This document shows, piece after piece, positions 7,638 through 15,633 of a stretch of 26,146 nucleotides of DNA. The number at the start of each line of letters is the position of its first letter. Position 1 is the first letter of the stretch. The position numbers and the translations under genes were made by a program. Origin of the DNA: DATADF01 sp046263155 (GTDB lineage: Bacteria > Actinomycetota > CADDZG01 > WHSQ01); NCBI GenBank assembly GCA_046263155.1, contig JBHELF010000018.1:1-26146 (forward strand), in the 5' to 3' direction. The notes beneath the pieces were generated by a model. The model was not told the origin of the DNA. It saw only the letters and a list, made by a program, of their open reading frames with translations, and searched no databases.

Positions 7638-8819
7638 TCAGAACGGGTTGCGCAGGGGACGAGCCAGATCGAGATACAGGATGGCGAGGAAAAGCAGTAC
7701 GAAGAAGGAGATCACGATCGCTGCCAGCGGAATGAGTTTGCGAACGTCCACCGTTCTGCCGGTGAGGCCTTCATACGCAAGCACGGCGAGGTGACCACCG
7801 TCGAGAGGGGGCAGCGGGAGTAGATTCATGATCCCGACGAAGATCGTGAGCTGAACGATCAGTCCGAGGAATCCGAGGATGTCTCCCTGCTGTACGGCCT
7901 GCCCCGCGATACGTCCGATCCCTACCGCGCCGACCGGACCCTCCAGGTCCCTCTCGCCCTCGCCGGTGAGCGCGGACCAGAGCCGCCCATCGAAGACCGG
8001 GGTGAAGACGTCGTCGATCTGGCCGACGAGCTGCCCGGTCAGAGTCCAGGTGAATCTGCCCGCCTCGGCGAGCGCTCCGAAGAAGGGCTTCCGCTCGTAG
8101 ATCAGTTGCGGGCCGACTCCGAGATATCCGAGGACTCGTTCGCCGGGCCTCAGGTCCCGCAGCTCATCGTCCGGCGCCGCGTAGGCCAGCCGGCGCTCGG
8201 CGGAATCGACGATCACCCGACCGAACGCGACCTGGACGTCGACGAGTTCGCCGTCGCGCGCGATCGTGAAGGTTGTCATGTCGCCCGGATGCGATCTGAT
8301 GAAGGTAAGGATCGGATCCCACTCATCGACCGGGTTGCCGTTGATGGCGACTATCCGGTCGTCCACCTGGATCCCGGCCGCGGCCGCTGCCGACTGCTGG
8401 CCCTTGATCCTCGGGTCCACGTACTGGACCTCGTTGCTGGCGCGATCGGTCGGAAAACCGATCGCCATCGAGGCGATCGCGAGCACCATGAAGGCCAGCA
8501 CCCAGTGAGTTGCGGATCCCGCCGCCAGCAGGATCGCGCGCTGCCACTTCGGCTTGTTGGGATAGGAGCGCGACGTGTCCTCAGGGGCGATCTCCTCATA
8601 GGGGCTCATCCCAATGATCTTCACGAAGCCGCCGGCAGGGATGGCCTTGATCCCGTATTCGGTCTCGCCCCGTCGGAACGACCACAACGTGGGACCGAAG
8701 CCGACGAAGAACTTCGTTGCCTTGAAGCCGAACAACTTCGCCACGATGAAATGCCCGGTCTCGTGCACCATCACGACGGTCAGAATGGCGAAGATGAAGA
8801 GAAGCACGCCCAGGCTCAT
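7638..8819 (-). CDS. rseP: RIP metalloprotease, site-2 protease family (RseP/Rip1-like)
   Basis: A membrane zinc protease that cuts substrates within the bilayer, for example anti-sigma factors after a first cleavage. The 393-aa product starts with a membrane helix containing the HExxH zinc motif (MVHETGHF, about residues 19-26). It continues through a PDZ domain (DDRIVAINGNPVDEWDPIL, about 150-170) and carries the second active-site motif NLLPLPPLDGGHL with its zinc aspartate (about 320). The last helix is very hydrophobic. Its start overlaps the dxr stop by 4 nt. The actual substrate in this organism is unknown. Confidence 0.94.
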   Translation of the reverse strand: MSLGVLLFIFAILTVVMVHETGHFIVAKLFGFKATKFFVGFGPTLWSFRRGETEYGIKAIPAGGFVKIIGMSPYEEIAPEDTSRSYPNKPKWQRAILLAAGSATHWVLAFMVLAIASMAIGFPTDRASNEVQYVDPRIKGQQSAAAAAGIQVDDRIVAINGNPVDEWDPILTFIRSHPGDMTTFTIARDGELVDVQVAFGRVIVDSAERRLAYAAPDDELRDLRPGERVLGYLGVGPQLIYERKPFFGALAEAGRFTWTLTGQLVGQIDDVFTPVFDGRLWSALTGEGERDLEGPVGAVGIGRIAGQAVQQGDILGFLGLIVQLTIFVGIMNLLPLPPLDGGHLAVLAYEGLTGRTVDVRKLIPLAAIVISFFVLLFLAILYLDLARPLRNPF

Positions 8820-9934
8820 CGCCCGACCACCTCACGCTCTGCGCCCTTCAGAAATTGCTCGGCGCGGCCGCGCGCCCACACATCGGCGCGTTCGACGTCC
8901 TCGATCGTGGCGGCGGTATGAGGTTCGTGGGCTTCCAGCGTGGCCGCGATGAGCGGGACGATCTCGGTGAATGGAATCTTGCGATCGAGAAATGCCCCGA
9001 CCGCGATCTCGTTGGCCGCGTTCAACACCGCCGGGTAAGAGCCGCCAAGCTCACCCGCGCGGTAAGCAAGTCGCACCGCGGGCCAGCGGTCATGATCGAG
9101 CGGTTCGAAGTCCAGAGTGCCGACCGTCGTGAGGTCGAGGGGCTCGACCAGGCTCGGCCACAGCTCCGGCGCACTCAGGGCCGCCTGAATCGGCAGCCGC
9201 ATGTCGGTGGTCGCCGCATGCATCAGCAGCGACCCGTCCACGAACTGAACGATGCCGTGAATAAGGCTCTGAGGGTGCACGACCACTTCGATGCGGCCGT
9301 ATGGAAGGCCAAAGAGATGGTGGGCCTCGATCACCTCCAGGCCCTTGTTCATGAGCGTCGCTGAATCGATCGTGATCTTGGGCCCCATCGACCAGGTCGG
9401 GTGAGCCAGCGCCTGCTCGGGGGTTACCGACGTGAGCTCCGTCCGCGTGCGCAGCGGACCCCCCGACGCAGTCAGGATCAACTTCTCTACCGTGGCCTCG
9501 GTTCGGCTCGCGAGGCATTGAGTAAGCGCGGCATGTTCGGAGTCGACCGGCACAATGGTTCCCCCGCCCGAGGCCGCCGCGGCCCTGCAGATCTCTCCCC
9601 CGGCGACGAGGCTCTCCTTGTTCGCCAGCGCCAGGATCTTCCCGGCCTCCAGTGCCGCGATCGAGGCGCGCAATCCGGCAGAGCCGACGATCGCGTTAAG
9701 CACCACGTCCGCTTCCTCCAGCTGCGCGAGCCGAACCGCGTCCTCGGCCCCCAGTCCGATGCGGACGCCGCCGAGCTCCGCCGCCTGTTGTTTGAGTGCA
9801 CGCGCGTCGGTCCCCGCGACGAGAGCAATCGGTTCGAAACGATCCGGAAAGGACCGCATCACCTCTAACGCTTGCCGCCCGACTGAGCCGGTGGAACCGA
9901 GCAACACGACGCGGCGCGGCCATGTCGATCTCAC
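8816..9934 (-). CDS. dxr: 1-deoxy-D-xylulose 5-phosphate reductoisomerase
   Basis: Dxr makes 2-C-methyl-D-erythritol 4-phosphate, the committed step of the MEP pathway. The 372-aa product has the NADPH Rossmann motif LLGSTGSVGRQALEV (about 11-25), LANKESLV, and the active-site block PVDSEHAALTQCL. SGGPLRTR, HPTWSMGPKITIDSATLMNK (metal and substrate loop) and the C-terminal LNAANEIAVGAFLD are also present. It starts with GTG at 9934; the Rossmann strand follows eight residues later, as expected. The ATGA overlap with rseP suggests coupled translation. Confidence 0.96.
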   Translation of the reverse strand: MRSTWPRRVVLLGSTGSVGRQALEVMRSFPDRFEPIALVAGTDARALKQQAAELGGVRIGLGAEDAVRLAQLEEADVVLNAIVGSAGLRASIAALEAGKILALANKESLVAGGEICRAAAASGGGTIVPVDSEHAALTQCLASRTEATVEKLILTASGGPLRTRTELTSVTPEQALAHPTWSMGPKITIDSATLMNKGLEVIEAHHLFGLPYGRIEVVVHPQSLIHGIVQFVDGSLLMHAATTDMRLPIQAALSAPELWPSLVEPLDLTTVGTLDFEPLDHDRWPAVRLAYRAGELGGSYPAVLNAANEIAVGAFLDRKIPFTEIVPLIAATLEAHEPHTAATIEDVERADVWARGRAEQFLKGAEREVVGR

Positions 9935-9970
9935 ACGTCGATTGTCACACGCCGACGCGCGTTCTGATTC

Positions 9971-10705
9971 TCAGAAAGCTATGAAGCGCAGGTAGAGCGC
10001 GGCCGCAGGAGCGCAAAAGATAATCGCGTCCAAGCGGTCGAGAAAGCCACCATGTCCGGGCAGGAGCCAGCCCGAATCCTTGATTCCTATCTCCCGCTTC
10101 GCGAGCGATTCCATGAGGTCGCCGGCGGGTGCCAAGAGCCCCGCGATGCCGCCCAAGACGAGACCATGGGTCGTGCCGAGCTCCGTGATCAAGCTTCCGA
10201 AAACAAATCCCCCGACAACGGCGCAGACAAAACCACCGACGAAACCCTCCCAAGACTTGGCCGGAGAGATCGACGGGGCCATCTTGTGACGGCCGAACTG
10301 CGTCCCTGCGAAGTAGGCCCCTACATCGTCGAGCGCCGTGATGAACACGTATGCGATTAGGAGGTTCAGGCCTCCCGGCCTGATGGTGAGGATCGCGGTC
10401 GCCCCGGCTCCGCCGCCGGCGATCCAAGCCACACCGAGGAACGTCCATGCCGCATCCGAGGCCGGGGAGAGGCCGCGCGTCGGGCGCAACGCCAACAATA
10501 GTGACGCATACATGGTTATAGCGAGCACAACCGCGATCAGGCGAGGTGTCTCCAGATAGGTAACGAGCAGCAGCGCGAAGCCGCCGATGAGCGCGATCGG
10601 AGTGCTTGGTCGCCGTCCCGCTTGCCCCAAAGCTTCCATGAGCTCAAAGACCGCGAGCAGGACGACTGCAACGATCAAGACGAAGAACGCATCGGGGCCG
10701 GCCAC
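9971..10705 (-). CDS. cdsA: Phosphatidate cytidylyltransferase CdsA (start uncertain)
   Basis: CdsA joins CTP and phosphatidic acid to CDP-diacylglycerol in the membrane. The product is a chain of hydrophobic helices and carries the C-terminal signature as SPAKSWEGFVGG, GDLMESLAKREIGIKDSG and LPGHGGFLDRLDAIIF. I placed the start at the first GTG (10705), giving 244 aa, but this is probably too short. In the same frame the sequence upstream is open to within frr and encodes TQAVATALVLLALVAVCYV, a good first membrane helix. No ATG, GTG or TTG occurs there; a CTG at 10732-10730 is the only near-start. Neither site has a clear Shine-Dalgarno sequence. Translation may begin at a non-standard codon or be coupled to frr, or the start codon may be mutated. 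Confidence 0.88.
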   Translation of the reverse strand: MAGPDAFFVLIVAVVLLAVFELMEALGQAGRRPSTPIALIGGFALLLVTYLETPRLIAVVLAITMYASLLLALRPTRGLSPASDAAWTFLGVAWIAGGGAGATAILTIRPGGLNLLIAYVFITALDDVGAYFAGTQFGRHKMAPSISPAKSWEGFVGGFVCAVVGGFVFGSLITELGTTHGLVLGGIAGLLAPAGDLMESLAKREIGIKDSGWLLPGHGGFLDRLDAIIFCAPAAALYLRFIAF

Positions 10706-10785
10706 GTAGCAGACGGCTACGAGAGCTAGCAGAACGAGGGCGGTCGCGACCGCCTGCGTGAGTGAGCGACCGGAGGAAGCCGTCT

Positions 10786-11352
10786 TTAAACCTCGGCCAG
10801 TTCGGCTTCTTTGCGCTTGAGGTTTTCGTCGATCTCCGCGATGTGTCGATCGGTGAGGTTCTGCAGATCAACCTCGGCATCGCGCTCGAGATCCTCGGAC
10901 AGGAGGTGTTCCTTTCGCAGCTTCTCCAGCGCTTGTTTGGCGTGCCGTCTCACCGCACGGACCGCGACCTTGCCCTCTTCGGCGCGGAGATGGGCCAGTT
11001 TGACGAGCTCCTTCCGACGCTCCTCGGTCAGCTCCGGGAACGCGAGCCGGACGACGCTTCCGTCGTTGCTCGGAGTGATCCCCAGGTCCGACGCGAGTAT
11101 GGCCTTCTCTATCGCGGAGATGGAGTTGGGGTCGTAAGGAGCGATCACTAGAAGACGGGGCTCCGGGACGGAGAGGTTGGCCAATTGATTGACCGGCACT
11201 TTCGTGCCGTAGTAATCGACGGCGATGCGGTGCAGCAGGTTCGGGGTCGCTCGACCCGAACGGATCGTGGCCAGTTCCTCTCGGTTGACGGAGACCGCTT
11301 TCTGCATCTTGCTGTCCGCTTCGAGCAGGATCGAGTCCTTGTCCTCTGCCAA
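10786..11352 (-). CDS. frr: Ribosome recycling factor
   Basis: RRF splits the post-termination ribosome together with EF-G. The 188-aa product is full length and shows the signature blocks IRSGRATPNLLHRIAVDYYG (about residues 30-49), VNQLANLSVPEPR, IEKAILASDLG and TEERRKELVKLA. A long C-terminal coiled-coil helix returns to domain I. It starts with TTG (11352-11350), which sits 6 nt after a strong AGGAGG. No ATG is in frame nearby, so the TTG start is well supported. It follows pyrH by about 30 nt. Confidence 0.96.
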   Translation of the reverse strand: MAEDKDSILLEADSKMQKAVSVNREELATIRSGRATPNLLHRIAVDYYGTKVPVNQLANLSVPEPRLLVIAPYDPNSISAIEKAILASDLGITPSNDGSVVRLAFPELTEERRKELVKLAHLRAEEGKVAVRAVRRHAKQALEKLRKEHLLSEDLERDAEVDLQNLTDRHIAEIDENLKRKEAELAEV

Positions 11353-11383
11353 GCCGACCTCCTGTTCCCCGCCCGCCCTGCGC

Positions 11384-12127
11384 CTAGCTCTCGGCCGCGG
11401 AGTGTACGAGGGTGCCGACGTCCTCTCCCGTGAGGACGCGCACGATGTTGCCCAGCTTCAAGCCGAAGACGATGATCGGCAATCGGTTGTCCATACAAAG
11501 AGAGATCGCAGTCGAATCCATTACCTTGAGGCCTCGATTCAGCACCTCGATGTAGGACAGCGAATGGAACAGTTGCGCGTCGGGGCTGACCGCGGGATCC
11601 GAGTCGTAAACCCCGTCGACTCTGGTCCCCTTCAAGATCGCCTCGGCGCCGATCTCGAGGGCCCGCAAGGCCGCGGTCGTGTCCGTCGAGAAATATGGAT
11701 TCCCCGTGCCGCCCGCGAAGATGACCACGCGGCCCTTCTCGAGATGGCGGATGGCACGGCGACGGATGTAAGGCTCGGCCAGCTCCTGCATCCAGATCGC
11801 CGTCTGAACCCGCGTCTGAACGCCCTCCTTCTCGAGCGCGTCCTGAAGCGCCAGGGCGTTGATGACCGTCGACAGCATCCCCATGTAATCCGCGGTCGTC
11901 CGGTCCGTACCTTGCGCGGATGCCGATAGGCCGCGGATGATGTTTCCGCCGCCGATCACGATCGCCAGCTCGGTTCCGAGATTGCGCGCATCGGCCACCT
12001 GCCGCGCGAGAGAGGCAACGATCCGCGGGTCGATGCCGAAACCGTGATTCGGATCGGCGAAAGCCTCGCCGGACAGCTTCAGCAGTACCCGGCGATACTT
12101 GGGCGTTGCCGTGACGTCGGTGGCCAC
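11384..12127 (-). CDS. pyrH: Uridylate kinase (UMP kinase)
   Basis: PyrH phosphorylates UMP to UDP in pyrimidine nucleotide synthesis; bacterial enzymes are hexamers regulated by GTP and UTP. The 247-aa product belongs to the amino-acid kinase fold, with VLLKLSGEAFA (phosphate loop, about 14-24), IVIGGGNIIRG (about 56-66), DYMGMLSTVINALAL, IFAGGTGNPYFSTDTTAA (about 137-154), and KGTRVDGVYDSDP in the nucleotide site. It starts with GTG 5 nt after the tsf stop, with a GGGAGAGG ribosome site formed by the end of tsf. Neighbouring tsf, frr and rpsB match the usual cluster. Confidence 0.97.
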   Translation of the reverse strand: MATDVTATPKYRRVLLKLSGEAFADPNHGFGIDPRIVASLARQVADARNLGTELAIVIGGGNIIRGLSASAQGTDRTTADYMGMLSTVINALALQDALEKEGVQTRVQTAIWMQELAEPYIRRRAIRHLEKGRVVIFAGGTGNPYFSTDTTAALRALEIGAEAILKGTRVDGVYDSDPAVSPDAQLFHSLSYIEVLNRGLKVMDSTAISLCMDNRLPIIVFGLKLGNIVRVLTGEDVGTLVHSAAES

Positions 12128-12132
12128 AAGCT

Positions 12133-12753
12133 TTAGGCCTCTCCCTCGCCCACTCGGATACGACAGAACCGTCCAATCGAGATGTTCTCGCCCATCGAGG
12201 ACCTCGCCTCATCGATCAGATCCTTTATCGACTTGGCCTTGTCCTGGATCCATTCCTGGTCCAGGAGAACGCGGTCCTTGTAGAAGGACTCGAGCTTACC
12301 GGCCACGATCTTTTCGATTACGGGCTCCGGCTTGCCCGAATCACGGGCCTGCTTCGCATAGATCGCCGACTCCTCGTCGATCTCGGACTGCGGCACCTCC
12401 TCGCGCGTCGTCCACGACGGATCTGCGAATGAGATGTGCATCGCGATGTCCTTGGCCAACCGCTCGAAGCCCTCCGTCTTGGCCACGAAGTCGGTCTCGC
12501 ATTTCAGCTCCAGCAAGACACCCAGCTTGGGTGGGTAGTCGGGCTGAGGCTTGTGCAGATACGTGTAGATGATCCCCTCAGACGTCGCGCGCCCGGTCTT
12601 CTTCGCGGCATCGGCAAGGCCTCTCTCGCGGAGCAACCGTTTGGCCGCCTCAATATCGCCGCCGGTCTCGGCCAAAGCCTTCTTGCAGTCCATCATTCCC
12701 GCGCCCGTCATCTCGCGCAGGGCTTTCACATCCTTTGCGCTGATCTCAGCCAT
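12133..12753 (-). CDS. tsf: Elongation factor Ts (short form)
   Basis: EF-Ts exchanges GDP for GTP on EF-Tu. The 206-aa protein is of the short type, with one core domain in place of the duplicated core of the E. coli protein. The N-terminal UBA-like module has the signature LREMTGAGMMDCKKAL (about 12-27). The EF-Tu contact motif TDFVAKTEGF (about 89-98) is present, with a C-terminal DQEWIQDK-containing segment. The ATG overlaps the rpsB stop by 8 nt. Confidence 0.96.
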   Translation of the reverse strand: MAEISAKDVKALREMTGAGMMDCKKALAETGGDIEAAKRLLRERGLADAAKKTGRATSEGIIYTYLHKPQPDYPPKLGVLLELKCETDFVAKTEGFERLAKDIAMHISFADPSWTTREEVPQSEIDEESAIYAKQARDSGKPEPVIEKIVAGKLESFYKDRVLLDQEWIQDKAKSIKDLIDEARSSMGENISIGRFCRIRVGEGEA

Positions 12754-13609
12754 CGGTGCCCTTCTCCTTATTGCCGGTTTCGGAGCCGTCCTGTGTTGCC
12801 TTCGCGGCTTCTTCCTCTGCCTCCAACTGGAGTTCCCATTCGGCCTTGGGCTCTTCGGCCGCGCCGGGCAAGATCTCGGAAGGCTGGCGCGGCGAGACGC
12901 CCCCGGCGTCCTCGACGCCTTCGGGACGCATGGACTTACCCTCGATCACCGCGTCGGCGATGATCCTCGTCAGCAGCGCTCCGGATCGGATTGCATCGTC
13001 GTTGCCGGGGATCGCATAGTCGACCTCGTCGGGATCGCAGTTGGTGTCGAGTATCGCGACGATTGGAATCCCGAGCTTGTGCGCTTCGCGAACTGCGATC
13101 TCTTCCTTTTTGGTGTCGAGGATGAAGACGGCTTCCGGGGGCCGCTCCATGGCGCGCAGACCCTGGAGGTTGCGGCTCAGCTTCTCGTGCTCGTGCCGGA
13201 GTCGGAGCCCCTCCTTCTTCGGAAGCGAGTCCAGAGAACCACTCTCGATCATGTCCTCCAGCTCGCGCATGCGTCGGATCCGCTCATGGATGGTCCGGAA
13301 GTTGGTCAGCATCCCGCCGAGCCACCGGAAGTTGACGTACGGCATGCCGCAGCGCTTCGCCTGTTCCTCGACCGCGTCCTGGACCTGCTTCTTAGTCGCC
13401 ACGAACAGGACCGTCCCACCGCCGGCGACTGCGTCCCGAACAAACTTGTACGCCCTCTCGATCCCGGACATGGTCTGGTGAAGATCGAGGATGTAGATGC
13501 CGTTTCGTTCCGTGAAGATGAACCTCTTCATCTTGGGATTCCAACGGCGGGTCTGATGGCCGAAGTGGACTCCGGCCTCCAACAGCTGCCGCATCGTTAC
13601 GACGGGCAT
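12746..13609 (-). CDS. rpsB: 30S ribosomal protein S2
   Basis: S2 binds late in 30S assembly and contacts S1 and h26. The 287-aa product has the N-terminal signature MRQLLEAGVHFGHQTRRWNP (residues 6-25), then NGIYILDLHQT, FVATKKQ, YVNFRWLGGMLTN, and the C-terminal core PIVAILDTNCDPDEVDYAIP. After about residue 230 there is a roughly 55-aa acidic Glu/Ala-rich tail, longer than in E. coli and typical of actinobacterial S2. The ATG has a strong AAGGAGG 8 nt upstream. It is the first gene of the minus-strand core block. Confidence 0.97.
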   Translation of the reverse strand: MPVVTMRQLLEAGVHFGHQTRRWNPKMKRFIFTERNGIYILDLHQTMSGIERAYKFVRDAVAGGGTVLFVATKKQVQDAVEEQAKRCGMPYVNFRWLGGMLTNFRTIHERIRRMRELEDMIESGSLDSLPKKEGLRLRHEHEKLSRNLQGLRAMERPPEAVFILDTKKEEIAVREAHKLGIPIVAILDTNCDPDEVDYAIPGNDDAIRSGALLTRIIADAVIEGKSMRPEGVEDAGGVSPRQPSEILPGAAEEPKAEWELQLEAEEEAAKATQDGSETGNKEKGTDG

Positions 13610-13776
13610 GCGTGTTTCCTCCTTCGGTTATGCCGGCCGCAGCCGGTCTCCTCCGCCCGTCCACCCGGTATCCCGGGACCGAAATCCGGCGCGCGAACGC
13701 CGGAGTGACGAGCGTGTGAATTTGATGCCTATTCCGGGGGACAGGCTAACACCTGGGGCGCTAGACCCCGGCGCCG
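13610..13776 (-). promoter_or_regulatory. rpsB leader/promoter region with hairpin
   Basis: The spacer between the sigma-factor stop and rpsB should hold the promoter of the core cluster. On the minus strand it has GGAATAGGCATCAAA (13719-13733), closely similar to the motif before rimP. A 7-bp perfect stem, TCCGGCG at 13685-13691 with CGCCGGA at 13698-13704, is followed by TTTC. The hairpin could be a weak attenuator or the terminator of the upstream sigma-factor transcript. No textbook -35/-10 pair is visible. Confidence 0.35.
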
Positions 13777-14604
13777 TCAGTCGCTTTGTGTCGCGTCCGA
13801 GATCTTGCCGCGGAGAGCCAGTACGGCCTTCGTGTGCATCTGGGAGATGCGGGATTCCGTCACTCCGAGGACCTGCCCGATCTGGGCCAGGGTCAGGCCC
13901 TCGTAGTAGTACAGAGTGACCACGATCTTCTCCCGTTCGGGCAGCCGGTTGATGGCCCCCGCCAAGATCGACTTCATCTCCTCGGACTCGAAGTGCTCCA
14001 TCGGGCTCTCAACGCGCGTGTCCTCGAGTGTGTCGATGAGAGAAACGCGGTCGCCCCGCTCGCCCTCCACGGACATCAACTCGTCCAATGCCACCAGTGA
14101 GACGTTCGAAAGCTGAACGTAGATCTCGTTGAGTTCATCGACGGAGATCCCCATCTCGGCCGCGATCTCCGGGTCCGACGGAGGACGTTTGAGTTTGTTC
14201 TCCAGCCCCGTGTAAGCCTTCTCGACCTCGCGGGCCTTGAAGCGAACGGATCGAGGAACCCAGTCGATGGCACGAAGCTCGTCGATGATCGCCCCGCGGA
14301 TGCGGCTGATCGCGTAAGTCTCGAACTTGATGTTCCGGGACTGGTCGTATTTCTCAATGGCATCGATCAGGCCGAAGATTCCGTACGAGATCAGGTCCGA
14401 TTGCTCGATGTTCGCCGGGAGGCCGACTCCGACGCGTCCCGCCACGTACTTCACGAGCGGCGAGTAATGGAGTATCAGCGCGTCGCGCGCCTCCGGCGCG
14501 CTGGTTCGCTTGTACTCCTTCCACGCGCCATCGAGGCTATCGGCAGCCTTCTCTATGACGGCGGCGTGAGACTCAGGTTCAGGCTCGCGGATGGCTTTGC
14601 TCAT
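13777..14604 (-). CDS. whiG: RNA polymerase sigma factor of the WhiG/FliA (sigma-28) family
   Basis: An alternative sigma factor of 275 aa. Region 2 reads YVAGRVGVGLPANIEQSDLI then GIFGLIDAIEKYD and FETYAISRIRGAIIDELR (about 53-115). Region 3 is DPEIAAEMGISVDELNE. Region 4 is LAQIGQVLGVTESRISQMHT (about 235-255), the -35 helix-turn-helix. FliA/WhiG members drive flagellar genes in motile bacteria and sporulation genes in Streptomyces, where whiG also lies beside rpsB. No flagellar gene is in this window, so the regulon is open. The ATG lies inside the 3' end of xerC (26-nt overlap) behind GAGGG. A PP2C phosphatase nearby hints at partner-switch control, but anti-sigma genes are not seen. Confidence 0.88.
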   Translation of the reverse strand: MSKAIREPEPESHAAVIEKAADSLDGAWKEYKRTSAPEARDALILHYSPLVKYVAGRVGVGLPANIEQSDLISYGIFGLIDAIEKYDQSRNIKFETYAISRIRGAIIDELRAIDWVPRSVRFKAREVEKAYTGLENKLKRPPSDPEIAAEMGISVDELNEIYVQLSNVSLVALDELMSVEGERGDRVSLIDTLEDTRVESPMEHFESEEMKSILAGAINRLPEREKIVVTLYYYEGLTLAQIGQVLGVTESRISQMHTKAVLALRGKISDATQSD

Positions 14605-15499
14605 ATGCGGCCCTCAATCGATCCAATGAAACATGTGTGTAGATCTGTGTGGTGATAAGACTCTCATGCCCCAGCAGCTCCTGCACCGCGCGGAGGTCCG
14701 CGCCACCGTCGAGCAGATGAGTGGCGAAGGAGTGACGTAACGCGTGAGGATTCGCGGGGGAAATGCCCTCACCGCGCGCGTAGCGCTCGAGGCTGGCGCG
14801 AACCGTTCGAGGGCCGATCGGGTGGCCCCGACTGTTCAGCAGCGCGATCCCCTCATCCGACCGGTCGTTGGATTCCAGCAGTTGTGGCCGCGCGGTCTCC
14901 AGATAGGTGCGGAGGGCATCGACGGCGGGTTCGCCGAGTGGCACCCGGCGCTCTTTGCGCCCTTTTCCCGTTACGCGGAGAGCTGCGCCCCGAAGGTCGA
15001 TCTCCGCGATTCGCAGAGCACACAGTTCGCCGACGCGCAAACCGGCTCCGTAGAGCAACTCGAACATCGCGCGATCCCGGACGCCGATGGGGTCGTCGGT
15101 GGGGGGCAACTCGCAGAGCAGGGCCGCGTCGCGCGACTTGACGACGCGCGGCAAGGGCCGATCGAGCTTAGGCGTCTTCAACCCCGCGGCGGGATCGACC
15201 GCGACCAGGCCGCGTCCCAGAGCCCATCGGAACATGGACCGTAGAGAACTCGCCTTGCGTGCAATCGAACGACGGCTCAGAGCCCGGGGCCTGCGGCGCG
15301 CCAGATGTGCCACGTAGCGCCGCAAGGTGACCCGATCGACGGCCGACGCGGAGCCCCCCTTTTCCTCGGCGGCCCAGGCGACGAACTCGTCGAGGTCGTG
15401 GCGATAGGCGATAAGAGTGGCCGGAGCCAGGTCCCGCTCCGCGGCCGCAGCGCGCAAGAAGGCCTCGGCCACCGTCGCCAGTTCTCGGTCCTTTGGCAT
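14579..15499 (-). CDS. xerC: Tyrosine recombinase XerC/XerD type
   Basis: Site-specific recombinase likely to resolve chromosome dimers at dif. The 306-aa protein has an N-terminal SAM-like core-binding domain (about 5-95, ATLIAYRHDLDEFVAWA) and a complete catalytic set. This is the first Arg in GAGLRVGELCALR, Lys in GKGRKERRVP, His-x-x-Arg in NPHALRHSFATHLLD, His in QELLGHESL and the nucleophile Tyr in TQIYTHVS. Length and the direct sigma-factor neighbour argue for a housekeeping Xer rather than a phage integrase. XerC and XerD cannot be told apart safely here; the operon context (dprA nearby) favours XerC. The ATG is at 15499. Confidence 0.9.
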   Translation of the reverse strand: MPKDRELATVAEAFLRAAAAERDLAPATLIAYRHDLDEFVAWAAEEKGGSASAVDRVTLRRYVAHLARRRPRALSRRSIARKASSLRSMFRWALGRGLVAVDPAAGLKTPKLDRPLPRVVKSRDAALLCELPPTDDPIGVRDRAMFELLYGAGLRVGELCALRIAEIDLRGAALRVTGKGRKERRVPLGEPAVDALRTYLETARPQLLESNDRSDEGIALLNSRGHPIGPRTVRASLERYARGEGISPANPHALRHSFATHLLDGGADLRAVQELLGHESLITTQIYTHVSLDRLRAAYEQSHPRA

Positions 15500-15633
15500 G
15501 GCTCAAGGATGAGGTCCCCGTGTGACTACTGTCAACGTAAGTCAACACGCAAGCGGATGAACCACGCCGAGCGGGGCACGGAGTTTGCGGAGCCCGGGTG
15601 GTTAAATGAGCAAGTCAAGCTGGGGGACAACAG
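15500..15633. promoter_or_regulatory. Divergent intergenic region between xerC and the PP2C phosphatase gene
   Basis: This 134-bp gap must hold promoters for both directions. On the minus strand GTTGAC occurs twice with a 10-bp period (complement of 15531-15536 and 15541-15546). TTGACA is the downstream copy and would be a good -35 element for xerC. No clear -10 hexamer follows at 17 bp. On the plus strand GGGGGA precedes the GTG of the phosphatase gene. Confidence 0.35.

Noticed and set aside
11148..12212. Long minus-strand frame across pyrH and frr
   Set aside because: Out-of-frame shadow of pyrH and frr with an arginine-rich translation; both real genes are clear.
14579..15499. xerC as the integrase of the accessory island
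   Set aside because: It lies 4 kb away inside core genes, overlaps the sigma-factor gene and has housekeeping Xer length and motifs.
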